Below are positions 26,233 to 35,446 of a DNA stretch of 64,000 nucleotides, one piece after another. Both the position numbers and the translations under genes were made by a program. How positions within the stretch are numbered: the stretch's first letter is position 1; the number at the start of each line of letters is the position of its first letter. Below the pieces are notes generated by a model. That model worked only from the letters and a program-made list of their open reading frames with translations. It ran no database searches and was not told where the DNA came from. The stretch lies in NCBI RefSeq assembly GCF_900019265.1, contig NZ_CYGX02000072.1:1-64000 (forward strand). Reading direction: 5' to 3'. The stretch comes from Paraburkholderia ribeironis. Lineage in GTDB: Bacteria > Pseudomonadota > Gammaproteobacteria > Burkholderiales > Burkholderiaceae.

Positions 26233-26928
26233 TCAAAGATCGTCCACGCCGATTCCCAACTCCGCCGCGATCCGCCGCACCACCGCCTGAAGCCGGCTCA
26301 CCTCGTCGGCCAGCCGCTTCTGCTCGGCCTTCACCGCCTCGAACGCGGACAACGGCACGGCGTCGTCGTCGGCGCCGCTGGCCGGGGCCAGCTCGCTCGC
26401 ACTCACCTCGCCGCACAGCAGATGCATCCAGCGATGCTCGCGCTCGCCCGGCGTGCGGGCCAGCTTCACGACCCGCGGCGGATCGTTGGCGGTCAGTTCC
26501 TCCAGGAATGCCTCGACCGACGAAATGTCGGCGAAGCCATGCAGACGCGCGCTGTTCAGGCGCAACTCGGCTGCGGTCTGCGGGCCGCGCAACAGCAGCG
26601 TGGTCAGCAATGCCGCCGACTGGCTCGGCAAGCCGAGCACGCGATTCAGGTTGTGCTCGAAGCGCGGCACGCGGCTGCTGCTGCCTTCCATCACGAGACT
26701 GAGCCGCTTCAGGCCATCGATGGCGGTCAGCACCTCGGCCTCGGTCGCGTTCATCACCGGCGCGCGGCCGGTTTTCTGATTGCAGCCCAGCGTCAATGCG
26801 TTCAGCGACAGCGGATAACTGTCCGGCACGGTGTGCTGCTTTTCGACGAGCACGCCGAGCACGCGCCCTTCGAGCAACGTCAAGGCGCGAATCGCGGGGC
26901 GGGAGGAAGCGTCGGGAGTGGAGTTCAT
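26233..26928 (-). CDS. yceH: YceH family (DUF480) winged-helix protein
   Basis: A 231-residue cytoplasmic protein of the conserved YceH/DUF480 family. Two winged-helix domains are visible: the first with LEGRVLGVLVEKQHTVPDSY and YPLSLNALTLGCNQKTGR, the second with LLTTLLLRGPQTAAELRLNS. A C-terminal coiled coil (FEAVKAEQKRLADEVSRLQA) suggests dimerisation. The family's biochemical function is not established; the fold suggests nucleic-acid or protein binding. It stands alone, convergent with the SLATT gene and divergent from a BON-domain gene. Confidence 0.88.
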   Translation of the reverse strand: MNSTPDASSRPAIRALTLLEGRVLGVLVEKQHTVPDSYPLSLNALTLGCNQKTGRAPVMNATEAEVLTAIDGLKRLSLVMEGSSSRVPRFEHNLNRVLGLPSQSAALLTTLLLRGPQTAAELRLNSARLHGFADISSVEAFLEELTANDPPRVVKLARTPGEREHRWMHLLCGEVSASELAPASGADDDAVPLSAFEAVKAEQKRLADEVSRLQAVVRRIAAELGIGVDDL

Positions 26929-27200
26929 GGATGATCTTGCGGCATGCGTCGCCGGGTCTCGTGGATGATGCGCGTCGCCGTTGCTTGGCGGGCGGCGCTT
27001 TCTGAGGAGCGGTCACTATGATAAACGGCCGGGACCGTCGCGGTGTACGAAACTCTGGATTGGCGATGCGAGCAATGCCCGATTGGGCACGCAGCGTGCC
27101 ATCAGCGCAAGTGCTGGGCCGGTGCGCCTGTCGAAACCGGAGGCAAGTTCGCGCGCATCTGCTAGTGTTCTCTGATCAGCGCCTCTTGTGTGGAGAACCC

Positions 27201-27506
27201 GTGGTGTCCACCCGCTCCGCGAAGCCCAAGCCAGCCGGCTCCGGCGCAAAAGCCCGCCCGCCAACCGACGCCGACACCGACGCCACGCGCCTGAGCGACG
27301 CGCAGATCGCCGTCGAAGCGACCCGCCGCCTCGCATGGGACGCCGCGGTTCCCGAACACACGGTCACGGTGAAGGTCTCGCGCGGCCGCATCACGCTGGA
27401 AGGCGTGGTCGAACGCGAGCAGCAGCGCGCCGCCGCGCTCGAAGATGTCGGGCGTCTGTTCGGCGTGCGGGGCGTCGTCGATCACATCGTCGTCAAGGCG
27501 AAGTAA
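27201..27506 (+). CDS. BON-domain protein
   Basis: A protein of about 101 residues dominated by one BON domain: DAQIAVEATRRLAWDAAVPE, then VTVKVSRGRITLEGVVEREQ and VGRLFGVRGVVDHIVVK. BON domains are alpha/beta modules seen in OsmY and other envelope-stress proteins and are thought to bind phospholipid or other envelope components. There is no signal peptide. The N-terminus is Lys/Pro/Ala-rich, suggesting a cytoplasmic form common in stress-gene clusters. Two adjacent GTG codons (27201, 27204) follow GGAG at 27192. The frame stays open to an ATG at 27018, but that extension is Arg-rich and unlike the domain. Confidence 0.75.
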   Translation: MVSTRSAKPKPAGSGAKARPPTDADTDATRLSDAQIAVEATRRLAWDAAVPEHTVTVKVSRGRITLEGVVEREQQRAAALEDVGRLFGVRGVVDHIVVKAK

Positions 27507-27565
27507 CGTAACCTCAGCGTCACCCCAGCGTCACCCCAGCATCAATCGGCACGGGCGTGCCTCGC

Positions 27566-29959
27566 TCAGCCTTTCCATGTCCAGTTGCGGATTTCCTCCT
27601 TATCGATGCCCTCGGCATGCGCATAAGCCAGATGTTCGATGATCTGCCCGCGCAGCCACTCCTTCGTATGATCGCCGACGCCGCGCAACGCCGGCACGCG
27701 GTCGATCACATCGATCGCCAGCGAGAACCGGTCCACCTGGTTGATGATCGCCAGTTCGAGCGGCGTGTTGATGTTGCCTTTCTCGTGATAGCCGTGCACG
27801 TGCAGGTTTTCGTGGTTCGCGCGGTTGTAGGTCAGCTTGTGCACGAGCGACGCATACGAATGGAAGTTGAAGATCACCGGCTTGCTGGTGGTGAACAGCG
27901 AATCGAAATCGCGGTCGGCGAGCCCGTGCGGATGCGCGTGCTCGGGCATCAGGCGGAACAGATCGACCACGTTGACGAAGCGGATCTTCAGCGCGGCGAA
28001 GCGCTCCTTCAGAATCTGCACCGCGGCGAGCGCTTCCATCGTCGCGATGTCGCCCGCGCACGCGATCACCACGTCCGGCTCGACGCCCTGGTCGGTCGAC
28101 GCCCAATCCCAGATGCCGATGCCCTTGGTGCAATGCGTGACGGCCGCATCCATGTCGAGATACTGCAGATGCGGCTGCTTGTCGGAGACGATCACGTTGA
28201 CGTAGTCGCGTGAACGCAGACAATGATCGGCCACGCTCAGCAGGCAGTTCGCGTCTGGCGGCAGATAGATGCGCACCACGTTCGGGCTCTTGTTGGTGAC
28301 CACATCGAGAAACCCCGGGTCCTGATGCGTGAAGCCGTTGTGATCCTGCCGCCAGACGAGCGACGTGATCAGCAGGTTGAGCGACGGCACCGGCTGCCGC
28401 CAGCCCAGCTCGCACTTGGCTTTCTCGAGCCACTTGGCGTGCTGGTTGAACATCGAGTCGATCACGTGAACGAACGCTTCGTAGGTCGCGAACAGGCCGT
28501 GGCGGCCGGTCAGCACGTAGCCTTCGAACCAGCCTTCGAGCGTATGTTCACTGAGCATTTCCATCACGCGGCCGTCGGGCGACAGTTCGCCGCCGTCCGC
28601 GTCGCCAGGCTCCGTGCCGGCAAGCCAGGTCTTGGGCGACGCCTGATAGACCGCGTTGAGCTTGTTGCTGGCGGTTTCGTCGGGGCCGAACACACGGAAG
28701 TTGCTCATGTTCCTGCGCATCACGTCGCGCAGGAACGTGCCTAGCACGCCAGTCGGCGACGTGTACGACGCGGCCGGTTTCTTCACGGTCACCGCATAGT
28801 CGCGAAACGGCGGCATGTCGAGCGTCTTGCACAGCAGGCCGCCGTTCGCATGCGGATTGGCGCTGATGCGGCGCGTACCCTCGGGCGCGAGTGCGCGCAG
28901 CTCTTGAACGAGCCGCCCCGCTTCGTCGAAAAGCGTTTCGGGCCCGTAACTGCGCAGCCAGCCTTCGACCAGCTTCAGGCTCTTGCCACTGGTGGCCGGA
29001 TCGAGCACCGGCACCTGATGCGCGCGCCACGAGCCTTCCACTTTGTGACCGTCGACCTCCTTCGGTCCGGTCCAGCCCTTCGGCGAACGCAGCACGATCA
29101 TCGGCCAGCGCGGCCGCGCCGCGTCGTGGTTGGCGCGCGCATGCTGCTGGATCGTGCGGATTTCGCCGATGCACTGTTCGAGCGTCCCGGCCATTTGCTG
29201 ATGCATCGTGTCGGGGTCGTCGCCTTCGACGAAATATGGCTTGTGGCCGTAGCCGGTCAGCAACGCATCGAGTTCGTCACGGGGAATCCGTGCGAGGACG
29301 GTCGGGTTGGCGATCTTGTAGCCGTTCAGATGCAGCACCGGCAGCACCGCGCCGTCGCGGATCGGGTTGAGGAATTTGTTCGAGTGCCACGAGGTGGCAA
29401 GCGGACCGGTTTCCGCTTCGCCGTCGCCGATCATCACCGTGACGATCAGATCGGGATTGTCGAACGCCGCGCCGTAGCCGTGCGACAGGCTGTAGCCGAG
29501 TTCGCCGCCTTCGTGAATCGAGCCTGGCGTTTCCGGCGTGCAATGCGAGCCGATGCCGCCCGGAAACGAGAACTGCCGGAAAAAGCGCCGCATGCCGGCC
29601 TCGTCCTCGCTGCGGTCGGGATAGATTTCCGAGTAGTGGCCTTCCAGATAGCAATGTGCGAGGCTGGCCGGCGCGCCATGACCCGGGCCGGAAAGATAGA
29701 TCATGTCCAGATCGAGCTTGCGGATCAGCCGGTTCAGATGCACCAGCAGGAAGCTCTGCCCCGGGTCCGAGCCCCAGTGCCCCAGCAGGCGGTTCTTGAT
29801 GTGTTCGGGTTTGAGCGGCTCGCGCAGCAACGGATTGTCGCGCAGATAGATCATGCCGACCGACAGATAATTGCACGCCCGCCAGTAGCGATCCATTTTG
29901 CGTAGCGTTTCGGGGTCCAGGGTATCTGGCGGGATGGGACGTGAAATTGCTTCGGCCAT
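27566..29959 (-). CDS. xfp: Xylulose-5-phosphate/fructose-6-phosphate phosphoketolase
   Basis: A 797-residue thiamine-diphosphate enzyme cleaving xylulose-5-phosphate, and often fructose-6-phosphate, with phosphate to acetyl phosphate plus glyceraldehyde-3-phosphate or erythrose-4-phosphate. Family hallmarks are the N-terminal GHWGSDPGQSFLLVHLNRLI, YLSGPGHGAPA, the TPP/Mg motif VMIGDGEAETGPLATSWHSN, and the C-terminal HEKGNINTPLELAIINQVDR. Length equals the usual 790-800 residues. It starts with an ATG preceded by CGAGGAG. No acetate kinase or phosphotransacetylase gene adjoins it, so the fate of acetyl phosphate is not encoded here. Transketolase, a 6-phosphogluconate dehydrogenase and an aldolase lie within 25 kb. 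Confidence 0.96.
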   Translation of the reverse strand: MAEAISRPIPPDTLDPETLRKMDRYWRACNYLSVGMIYLRDNPLLREPLKPEHIKNRLLGHWGSDPGQSFLLVHLNRLIRKLDLDMIYLSGPGHGAPASLAHCYLEGHYSEIYPDRSEDEAGMRRFFRQFSFPGGIGSHCTPETPGSIHEGGELGYSLSHGYGAAFDNPDLIVTVMIGDGEAETGPLATSWHSNKFLNPIRDGAVLPVLHLNGYKIANPTVLARIPRDELDALLTGYGHKPYFVEGDDPDTMHQQMAGTLEQCIGEIRTIQQHARANHDAARPRWPMIVLRSPKGWTGPKEVDGHKVEGSWRAHQVPVLDPATSGKSLKLVEGWLRSYGPETLFDEAGRLVQELRALAPEGTRRISANPHANGGLLCKTLDMPPFRDYAVTVKKPAASYTSPTGVLGTFLRDVMRRNMSNFRVFGPDETASNKLNAVYQASPKTWLAGTEPGDADGGELSPDGRVMEMLSEHTLEGWFEGYVLTGRHGLFATYEAFVHVIDSMFNQHAKWLEKAKCELGWRQPVPSLNLLITSLVWRQDHNGFTHQDPGFLDVVTNKSPNVVRIYLPPDANCLLSVADHCLRSRDYVNVIVSDKQPHLQYLDMDAAVTHCTKGIGIWDWASTDQGVEPDVVIACAGDIATMEALAAVQILKERFAALKIRFVNVVDLFRLMPEHAHPHGLADRDFDSLFTTSKPVIFNFHSYASLVHKLTYNRANHENLHVHGYHEKGNINTPLELAIINQVDRFSLAIDVIDRVPALRGVGDHTKEWLRGQIIEHLAYAHAEGIDKEEIRNWTWKG

Positions 29960-30379
29960 GGCGTCACTCCTCGAAAAGGACTGTCTGGCAGGTTAGCGGG
30001 TGCTGCGGGGGAGGTTCGTGATGCGGCGGCGGGCAATGGCGTCGGCGCCGTCGTGTCAGCTTGCTGTCATGTGCATGTCATGACGGATATGACGCGACCA
30101 GGGCCTATTGCATGAGTCGTTACCGCATCGCGGTCGCGATCGTCGGGGGTGTGACAGACGGCGTGCGTCATGGTTCGGCGTAGTCGTCGAAAGCTTGACG
30201 GCGGTCGCGATTTGGTCGCGATTTGGTCGCGGTTTGGTCGAAATTTCAGCGCCATCTTGCGCCAGAGCGCCAGTGCATTTCAACCGGATGTACTAAGCTG
30301 TCCACATCAGGCTGCCCGAACCGGATGCGCAGCGGCAACGCGCATTGCGCTTTTCTCCCCTCTGACATTAACGGTCATC
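29960..30379. other. Intergenic region upstream of phosphoketolase
   Basis: No gene is seen. The part nearest the phosphoketolase start holds repeated TGTCAT/ATGAC half-sites, including the GTCATGAC palindrome at 30077-30084 and ATGAC near 30090, suitable for a regulator. Further out is an 11-bp tandem array (30203-30246). Confidence 0.45.
30203..30246. repeat. Four tandem 11-bp units
   Basis: GGTCGCGATTT occurs exactly at 30203-30213 and 30214-30224. One-base (GGTCGCGGTTT, 30225-30235) and two-base (GGTCGAAATTT, 30236-30246) variants follow. It lies in non-coding DNA about 135 bases before a tiny membrane-protein ORF. Confidence 0.9.
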
Positions 30380-30505
30380 ATGTCGACAATCAGTCCTGTC
30401 AAAAAGCTCGTGATCGGCCTTCTCTCGCTCCTGCTGCTCGCCGTGGGCATCGCCGTGCTGGTCGGTGTATTCGGGTTGCTGGTCAAGCTGTTTGGCCCGG
30501 TGTAG
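30380..30505 (+). CDS. Small single-pass membrane protein (41 residues)
   Basis: A 41-residue ORF with a short polar N-terminus containing two lysines (STISPVKK) and one long hydrophobic segment (LVIGLLSLLLLAVGIAVLVG) ending in FGPV. The positive-inside rule would place the N-terminus in the cytoplasm. There is no known family. The ribosome site is weak. Independent small membrane proteins are common in stress-gene clusters, so I consider it plausible but unproven. Confidence 0.45.
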   Translation: MSTISPVKKLVIGLLSLLLLAVGIAVLVGVFGLLVKLFGPV

Positions 30506-30576
30506 CGCGGCCGGCCACACGTGGCCAGCGCGACCCGGCTATGCTGAGCGATGTCCCGGCGCTGTGGTAGCGCCTC

Positions 30577-30621
30577 GTTCGATTGGTTCGATTGGTTCGA
30601 TTGGTTCGATTGTTTTGATTC
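30577..30621. repeat. Tandem 9-bp minisatellite in front of the ankyrin gene
   Basis: GTTCGATTG is repeated four times exactly (30577-30612), followed by a diverged TTTTGATTC. It ends three bases before the ribosome site (AGGAG, 30624-30628) of the downstream gene. In the gene's frame it would read FDW repeats if translation began at the ATG at 30551. Confidence 0.92.
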
Positions 30622-30634
30622 CCAGGAGACTCCA

Positions 30635-31162
30635 TTGACCGCCCCCGCCCCGCCTTCCCAGCCACCGGTCGATCCCGAACTGCTCGCGTTCGCCCAGCAA
30701 GTTTTCGATCTCGCGCGGCGCGGCGATGCCTCGATGCTCGCCGCGGTGATCGAAAAAGGCGTGCCGCCCAATCTGCGCAACGACAAGGGCGACAGTCTGG
30801 TGATGCTGGCGAGTTACCACGGTCATGTGGATGCGGTGCGCACGCTGCTCGAACGCGGTGCCGATCCGAACCTGCGCAACGACAACGGGCAGACGCCGAT
30901 TGCGGGCGCGGCCTTCAAGGGCTTCGACAAGGTGATCAAAACCTTGCTCGCGCATGGCGCGGACGTCGAAGGCGCGTCGCCGGACGGCCGCACCGCATTG
31001 ATGGTGGCCGCGATGTTCAACCGCACCGCGATCGTCGACTTGCTGCTTGCGCACGGCGCGAACCCGCAAGCCCGCGATGTGAACGGCGTGAGCGCGGCCG
31101 ACGCCGCCGCGCGCATGGGCGCGAGCGATGCTGAGGCGCGGCTGAAGGAACCCGGTTCGTGA
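30635..31162 (+). CDS. Ankyrin-repeat protein
   Basis: A 175-residue soluble protein made almost wholly of ankyrin repeats: GDASMLAAVIEKGVPPNLRN, GDSLVMLASYHGHVDAVRTL, GQTPIAGAAFKGFDKVIKTL, GRTALMVAAMFNRTAIVDLL and a final partial repeat. Such proteins bind partner proteins; some bacterial members act with catalase in peroxide defence. The TTG at 30635 is chosen because AGGAG lies six bases upstream and the conserved region begins soon after. The upstream in-frame ATG at 30551 would add a minisatellite-encoded FDW segment that is probably not translated. No partner gene adjoins it. Confidence 0.82.
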   Translation: MTAPAPPSQPPVDPELLAFAQQVFDLARRGDASMLAAVIEKGVPPNLRNDKGDSLVMLASYHGHVDAVRTLLERGADPNLRNDNGQTPIAGAAFKGFDKVIKTLLAHGADVEGASPDGRTALMVAAMFNRTAIVDLLLAHGANPQARDVNGVSAADAAARMGASDAEARLKEPGS

Positions 31163-31189
31163 CGCGTAGACGTGCTCTGTCAGGCACCT

Positions 31190-31882
31190 CTAACGCGCGG
31201 CGCCCAGCAGCGCATCCACATCGCAATCCGCGAGCTCGCCAATCCTTTCGATGCTCACGTCCGCGGGCGGATTGCTGGCGATCTCCTTCGGGTCGAAAGC
31301 ATAGTGTCCCTGGCGTGGAAAGACCGTCGTCAGCTGCGCGCCCCAGGCTTTCTTCATCGCGGTGAGAATGCGCAGCTTGTCGTCGACCATCACGTAGTGG
31401 CGCGCCGGATAACAATCCATCACCTGATCGAGCATCAGCTCCTTGTGGATGTAGATCAGCACCCGCCCGCCGACCTCGTCCCATAGGCCCGAACGCGCGA
31501 TCTTGCGCGGCTGGAACACCACGTCGCCGTCGGACAGGATCACGGTGGGCCCGCGCCGCGCGAGATGCCGCAGCGCATCGAGCGCGCCCGGATAGAGCCG
31601 GTTCGCAAACGGATATTCGATCAGAAACGACGCCATCAGCAGAAGCCGCGTGTCGCGCGGATGTTCGAGCCGGTAGCGCTGCAGTGCGCCGAGGTAGTCG
31701 GCGTAGCCCAGCTCCGCGCGCAGGTTCTCGAAGATCTCCCAGTAGCGCGCGCTGTTATCCGCGCCGAACTCCCGCATCATGTGCGCGCGCAGATCCTCCA
31801 GCACGTGATCGTTGTCGAGCAAGGTGTTGTCGCAGTCGAACAGGAACACGACGTCGTGCGGCGTGGCGGTGGTGGCTTGCAT
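31190..31882 (-). CDS. HAD-superfamily hydrolase
   Basis: A 230-residue cytoplasmic phosphatase-like protein. Motif I is VVFLFDCDNTLLDND with the DxD nucleophile pair near residues 16-18, motif II is VILSDGD, and motif IV is HYVMVDDKLRI. A helical cap lies between motifs I and II. Substrate is unknown; HAD members dephosphorylate sugars and nucleotides among others. A strong ribosome site (AGGAGGGAG) precedes the ATG. It lies 56 bases downstream of a 6-phosphogluconate dehydrogenase gene on the same strand and may be co-transcribed with it, which hints at sugar-phosphate metabolism. Confidence 0.85.
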   Translation of the reverse strand: MQATTATPHDVVFLFDCDNTLLDNDHVLEDLRAHMMREFGADNSARYWEIFENLRAELGYADYLGALQRYRLEHPRDTRLLLMASFLIEYPFANRLYPGALDALRHLARRGPTVILSDGDVVFQPRKIARSGLWDEVGGRVLIYIHKELMLDQVMDCYPARHYVMVDDKLRILTAMKKAWGAQLTTVFPRQGHYAFDPKEIASNPPADVSIERIGELADCDVDALLGAAR

Positions 31883-31938
31883 CGCGGCTCCCTCCTGCGG
31901 CGTTGGTGTTGGTGTCGGCGGTGGCGTTCACCGTTGCA

Positions 31939-32988
31939 TCAGGTTTTCGGTCCATGGCCCGGCTCAGCGGCCTTTTCGACGTGGCCGCCGAAATCATGCC
32001 GCATCGCCGACAATACGCGGTTCGCGAAGTCCGCTTCGCCACGCGAACTGAAGCGCGCGAACAGGGCCGCGCTGAGCACCGGCGTGGGCACGCCTTCGTC
32101 GATCGCGGCCGCCACGGTCCAACGCCCTTCGCCCGAATCCGAGACGCGTCCCGTGTAGTTCTTCAGGTCGGCGTCGCTGACGAGCGATCCTGCGATCAGG
32201 TCGAGCAGCCACGACCCGATCACGCTGCCGCGCCGCCACACCTCGGTGACGTCGGCGAGATTCAGGTCGTACTGGTACAACTCGGGACGGCGCAGCGGCG
32301 ACGTCTCGGCATCGACTTCACGCGCGTGTTTGCCGGCGTCGGCATGGCGCAGAATGTTCAGGCCTTCCGCATACGCGGCCATCATGCCGTACTCGATGCC
32401 GTTATGGACCATCTTCACGAAGTGTCCCGCGCCCTGCGGTCCGCAATGCAGGAAACCCTGCTCCGCGGTGCTCGTGCTCGCGCTTGCGCTCGCGGCGCGG
32501 CCCGGCGTGGCGGGCGCCGCACCGGCGCCCGGCGCGAGCGTCGCGAAAATGGGCTCGAGTCGCTTCACGACCTCGACCTCGCCGCCGATCATCAGGCAAT
32601 AGCCGCGTTCGCGTCCCGCCACGCCCCCGCTCGTGCCGACATCGACATAGTGAAGCTGACGCGCGCCGAGTTCGTTGCCGCGGCGGATGTCGTCGTGATA
32701 GTAGGAGTTGCCGCCGTCGATCACGATGTCGCCCGGCTCCAGCAGCGGCACGAGTTGTTCGAGCGTCGCGTCGACCACCGCGGCCGGCACCATCAGCCAC
32801 ACGGCGCGCGGCTTCGCGAGTTGCGCGACCAGGTCCTGCAGCGAAGTCGCGCCCGCCACGCCGTCCGGTTTCAGCTTCTCCACCGCCGCCGGCTGCATGT
32901 CGTAAGCGATGCATTGCTGACCGCCCTTGGTCAGGCGTCGCACCATGTCGGCGCCCATGCGTCCCAATCCAATCATGCCTAGTTGCAT
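31939..32988 (-). CDS. gnd: 6-phosphogluconate dehydrogenase, short (NAD-type) form
   Basis: A 349-residue decarboxylating 6-phosphogluconate dehydrogenase, converting 6-phosphogluconate to ribulose-5-phosphate and CO2. The Rossmann motif MQLGMIGLGRMGADMVRRL opens the protein. The substrate signature reads GDIVIDGGNSYYHDD and YVDVGTSGGVAGRERGYCLM, and the catalytic lysine segment is GHFVKMVHNGIEYG. The length and lack of the long C-terminal domain place it with GndA/YqeC-type enzymes, which usually prefer NAD. A low-complexity Ala/Ser/Thr insertion (about residues 150-172) is unusual and probably a surface loop. The product feeds transketolase or phosphoketolase substrates. Confidence 0.9.
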   Translation of the reverse strand: MQLGMIGLGRMGADMVRRLTKGGQQCIAYDMQPAAVEKLKPDGVAGATSLQDLVAQLAKPRAVWLMVPAAVVDATLEQLVPLLEPGDIVIDGGNSYYHDDIRRGNELGARQLHYVDVGTSGGVAGRERGYCLMIGGEVEVVKRLEPIFATLAPGAGAAPATPGRAASASASTSTAEQGFLHCGPQGAGHFVKMVHNGIEYGMMAAYAEGLNILRHADAGKHAREVDAETSPLRRPELYQYDLNLADVTEVWRRGSVIGSWLLDLIAGSLVSDADLKNYTGRVSDSGEGRWTVAAAIDEGVPTPVLSAALFARFSSRGEADFANRVLSAMRHDFGGHVEKAAEPGHGPKT

Positions 32989-33344
32989 ATCTCGCTCCCG
33001 AAGGTGCTTCGTTGCATGGTTCGATGCGGGTCAGTCGGATCGCGGCGCGGTGTTTTTGCTGGGTGCTTCAATGGTCGTGCCGGGGCGTCGCGCGGCTATG
33101 CCATTCACTGTAGTCGCATCGATGCACGAACGCCGGACACACTGCCGCCGCGTTGGATCGATCATGCGTGCGGATAAGCTGGTTTGACCGCACACGTCAA
33201 AAGACGATACGCCTCTTTGCGCAGGCGTGGCGTAACGTTGTTGCTGGCATCCAGGTTGGCTGGGCGGCGCGGCTCGCGCCGCGTGTCTCGCGTCTTCGTG
33301 TCTTATGTCTTACATCGTGCGCCTCACCCCTCGCGCAGCACCCC
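32989..33344. other. Intergenic region between gnd and an MFS gene
   Basis: No credible coding frame, repeat or hairpin was seen. It lies upstream of gnd and downstream of the MFS gene on the minus strand, so it should hold the gnd promoter. The best -35-like element on that strand (TTGACG, complement of 33195-33200) has no good -10. Confidence 0.3.
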
Positions 33345-34691
33345 TCAATCGCCGCGCTCAGGCACGCGTGTTCGCCATTTCGCCTCGAGCTTCGCGGACT
33401 GCACACTCGCAAAGCGCCTCACCGCACGCCACATCAGCGGGTAGCGATAGCCCGGCACGGCGAACAGCACCAGCGCGCAAAGCGCCAGCAAGCCGCAGAT
33501 CAGGAACGTGCCGCGAAAGCTGAACGCCTGCACCAGCAAGCCCGACAACACGCCCGACAGAATCGAGCCGACCCGCGCGGCATTGAAGAACAGCGCGGTG
33601 GCACGGCCCGGCGAATGCGGCATCAGATCCTGCACATAGGTCATGCCAAGACACGACGTGACGGCGACGACGAACGCATTGAGAATCTGCATCGGGATCA
33701 GCACGTTGACGGTGCCCGCCAGCGACATCCCCACGAAGTAGGCCGCATGCACCGCCGCGCACGCGGCCAGCCAGTTCGGCTTGTGCAGCACCGACGACTT
33801 CGCGCCGAGCGCGAGCATCATCGGAATCTCCATCAATGCGCCGAGGCCGAGCATCACCGACACGTCCAGGTGCGAGCCTTTCAGCCCATGCACGATGTAA
33901 AGCGGCAGCACGATCATGGTCGCGTTCGCGGCGAGGCCGATCAGCGTGAGCGCCGCGACCGCGCGGCTGATGTCGTTGGCCGACGCGACTTCCGGCAGGT
34001 CCTCGTGCGCGTCCTCGCCTGGCGCGGTCAACGGCGGCACGGTGATCGACGCCGAGGGCTCCGACGCCGTGTCCTCGACCGTGTGATCGCCCAGATGACC
34101 CTGCGGCTCGCGCATGCGCCAGACAATGATCGCGCAGGTCGCAAAGCTCGCCGCCGCGAACAGGAACAGCCCGTAGAAGCTGGCGGCGGCGAGCACCAGC
34201 GCGCCCACCGACGGTCCGAACACCCACGCCGCCGACAGAATGGTCCGCAATGTCGCGCTGGCGAACACGCGTTCGGCCGGGTCCGGCACCGGCAGCGCCG
34301 CGCGGCTGAACGAGAAGACCATCGAGATGGCCGAGCCGCCCGCGCCGATGAAGACGATGCCGATCACCAGCAAGAGCCGGTAGTCACGCACGACGCATAA
34401 GCACAGATAGCCGAGCGTGGCGGCCACCAGCGCCGCCAGCAGCAGCGGCCGATGCCGGCCGCTGGCATCGCTCCAGCGGCCGGCGAGCGTGCTGGCGAGC
34501 ACCCCGCTCGCGGCGATCAACGTCATGAAGATGCCCAGGCGCAACGGCGTCATGCCGGCGCGCTCGACGCCGAACAGCGACAGATACGGAGCGGTGAAGG
34601 ACATCGCCACACCCAGCATGAGGGTGGCGGCGGCTAACGGCTTGAAGCCAGGGATATGAAGCAGGTCGAAAAAACGTGAGGTTTTCAACAC
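33345..34691 (-). CDS. MFS transporter of the sugar efflux (SetA/SotB-like) group
   Basis: A 448-residue major facilitator with twelve predicted membrane segments and a central acidic loop (about residues 200-240, HEDLPEVASANDI). The inter-TM2-3 signature appears as AGRWSDASGRHRPLLL. The N-terminal segment (GFKPLAAATLMLGVAMSFTA then APYLSLFGVERAGMTPLRLG) matches SetA-family sugar exporters, which pump out lactose, glucose or analogues. The family call is moderate, the transporter call strong. It precedes gnd on the same strand with a 356-base gap, so it is probably a separate unit. Confidence 0.82.
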   Translation of the reverse strand: MLKTSRFFDLLHIPGFKPLAAATLMLGVAMSFTAPYLSLFGVERAGMTPLRLGIFMTLIAASGVLASTLAGRWSDASGRHRPLLLAALVAATLGYLCLCVVRDYRLLLVIGIVFIGAGGSAISMVFSFSRAALPVPDPAERVFASATLRTILSAAWVFGPSVGALVLAAASFYGLFLFAAASFATCAIIVWRMREPQGHLGDHTVEDTASEPSASITVPPLTAPGEDAHEDLPEVASANDISRAVAALTLIGLAANATMIVLPLYIVHGLKGSHLDVSVMLGLGALMEIPMMLALGAKSSVLHKPNWLAACAAVHAAYFVGMSLAGTVNVLIPMQILNAFVVAVTSCLGMTYVQDLMPHSPGRATALFFNAARVGSILSGVLSGLLVQAFSFRGTFLICGLLALCALVLFAVPGYRYPLMWRAVRRFASVQSAKLEAKWRTRVPERGD

Positions 34692-34852
34692 GGGCGCGGT
34701 GGGTCTGGAGGAGCGAGCCTGAAAGCGCGCTGCGCGCCGGAGGCTCGGGGCCGGAACGACCGGAGCATTATCGGCCTCGCTTGCAGATGCGTAAACCCGC
34801 GCCGCGCCGTCCCAATTTCAGGTGGCGCAACCGCAGCACACTCACCACACAG

Positions 34853-35161
34853 TCACAGCGCAACGTAGCCACGCTTTTCGAGCGTCCAACGATGCCATTG
34901 ATTGCCATAGGCGCCACAGACCACGGCGAACAGGATCGACAGCAGCAGTCCGATCAGATCTGCCGTTGCGCCCCATAGCCCGATGCCGAACAGCATCAGA
35001 TTGATCGCCAGCATGACGAACGCGGCAAACCACATGCGCTTCGACAATGCCCAGATGAAACCAAGCAGACATGCGCCCCAACTGAAGCCGGTCGCGACCG
35101 CGACGGTTTGGTCGTGGCCGGGGTGTTGCAGATAGATCCTTGCGCCCATTTTGTTTTCCAT
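34853..35161 (-). CDS. DUF2628-like small membrane protein
   Basis: A 102-residue protein with a short cytoplasmic N-terminus (ARIYLQHPGHDQTVAVATGF) and three hydrophobic segments: the first around SWGACLLGFIWALSKRMW, then FAAFVMLAINLMLFGIGLW and IGLLLSILFAVVCGAYGN. The pattern of F/W-rich first segment followed by a basic residue matches DUF2628 membrane proteins, of unknown function. The ATG at 35161 or the one at 35149 (preceded by GGAAA) could start it. The frame extends further upstream with a Cys/Arg-rich sequence that looks non-coding. Confidence 0.6.
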   Translation of the reverse strand: MENKMGARIYLQHPGHDQTVAVATGFSWGACLLGFIWALSKRMWFAAFVMLAINLMLFGIGLWGATADLIGLLLSILFAVVCGAYGNQWHRWTLEKRGYVAL

Positions 35162-35446
35162 ATTCGATACATGCGACACACACGCGACACACCCGATGAC
35201 CCGCCGGCTCGCTGGCAGCACAGGGACGAAGTTCGACCCGCCGCAGCGTCGAGCATGCCAGATGCGCGCAATGCAGCGCAACGCAGCGCAGCGCCCCGCG
35301 CGTTCGCCGGCTCGCCAGCGCCCTTGCCCGGGCCGCCTTCGATGACGACCCGCGGCATAGCTGTTACTCTTGATCAATCCTCACGCAGGAAACGCCGCGC
35401 CAGCGGAATTGCCTGCCCGCACTGTCATAACAACATCGGAGTACGC

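Noticed and set aside
30203..30621. Repeat arrays considered as a CRISPR
   Set aside because: Units are 9-11 bp, directly adjacent without spacers, and no cas gene is present.
30483..30665. Minus-strand ORF with Asn-Arg-Thr tripeptide repeats
   Set aside because: The repeat is merely the reverse reading of the 9-bp minisatellite; no start signal or function.
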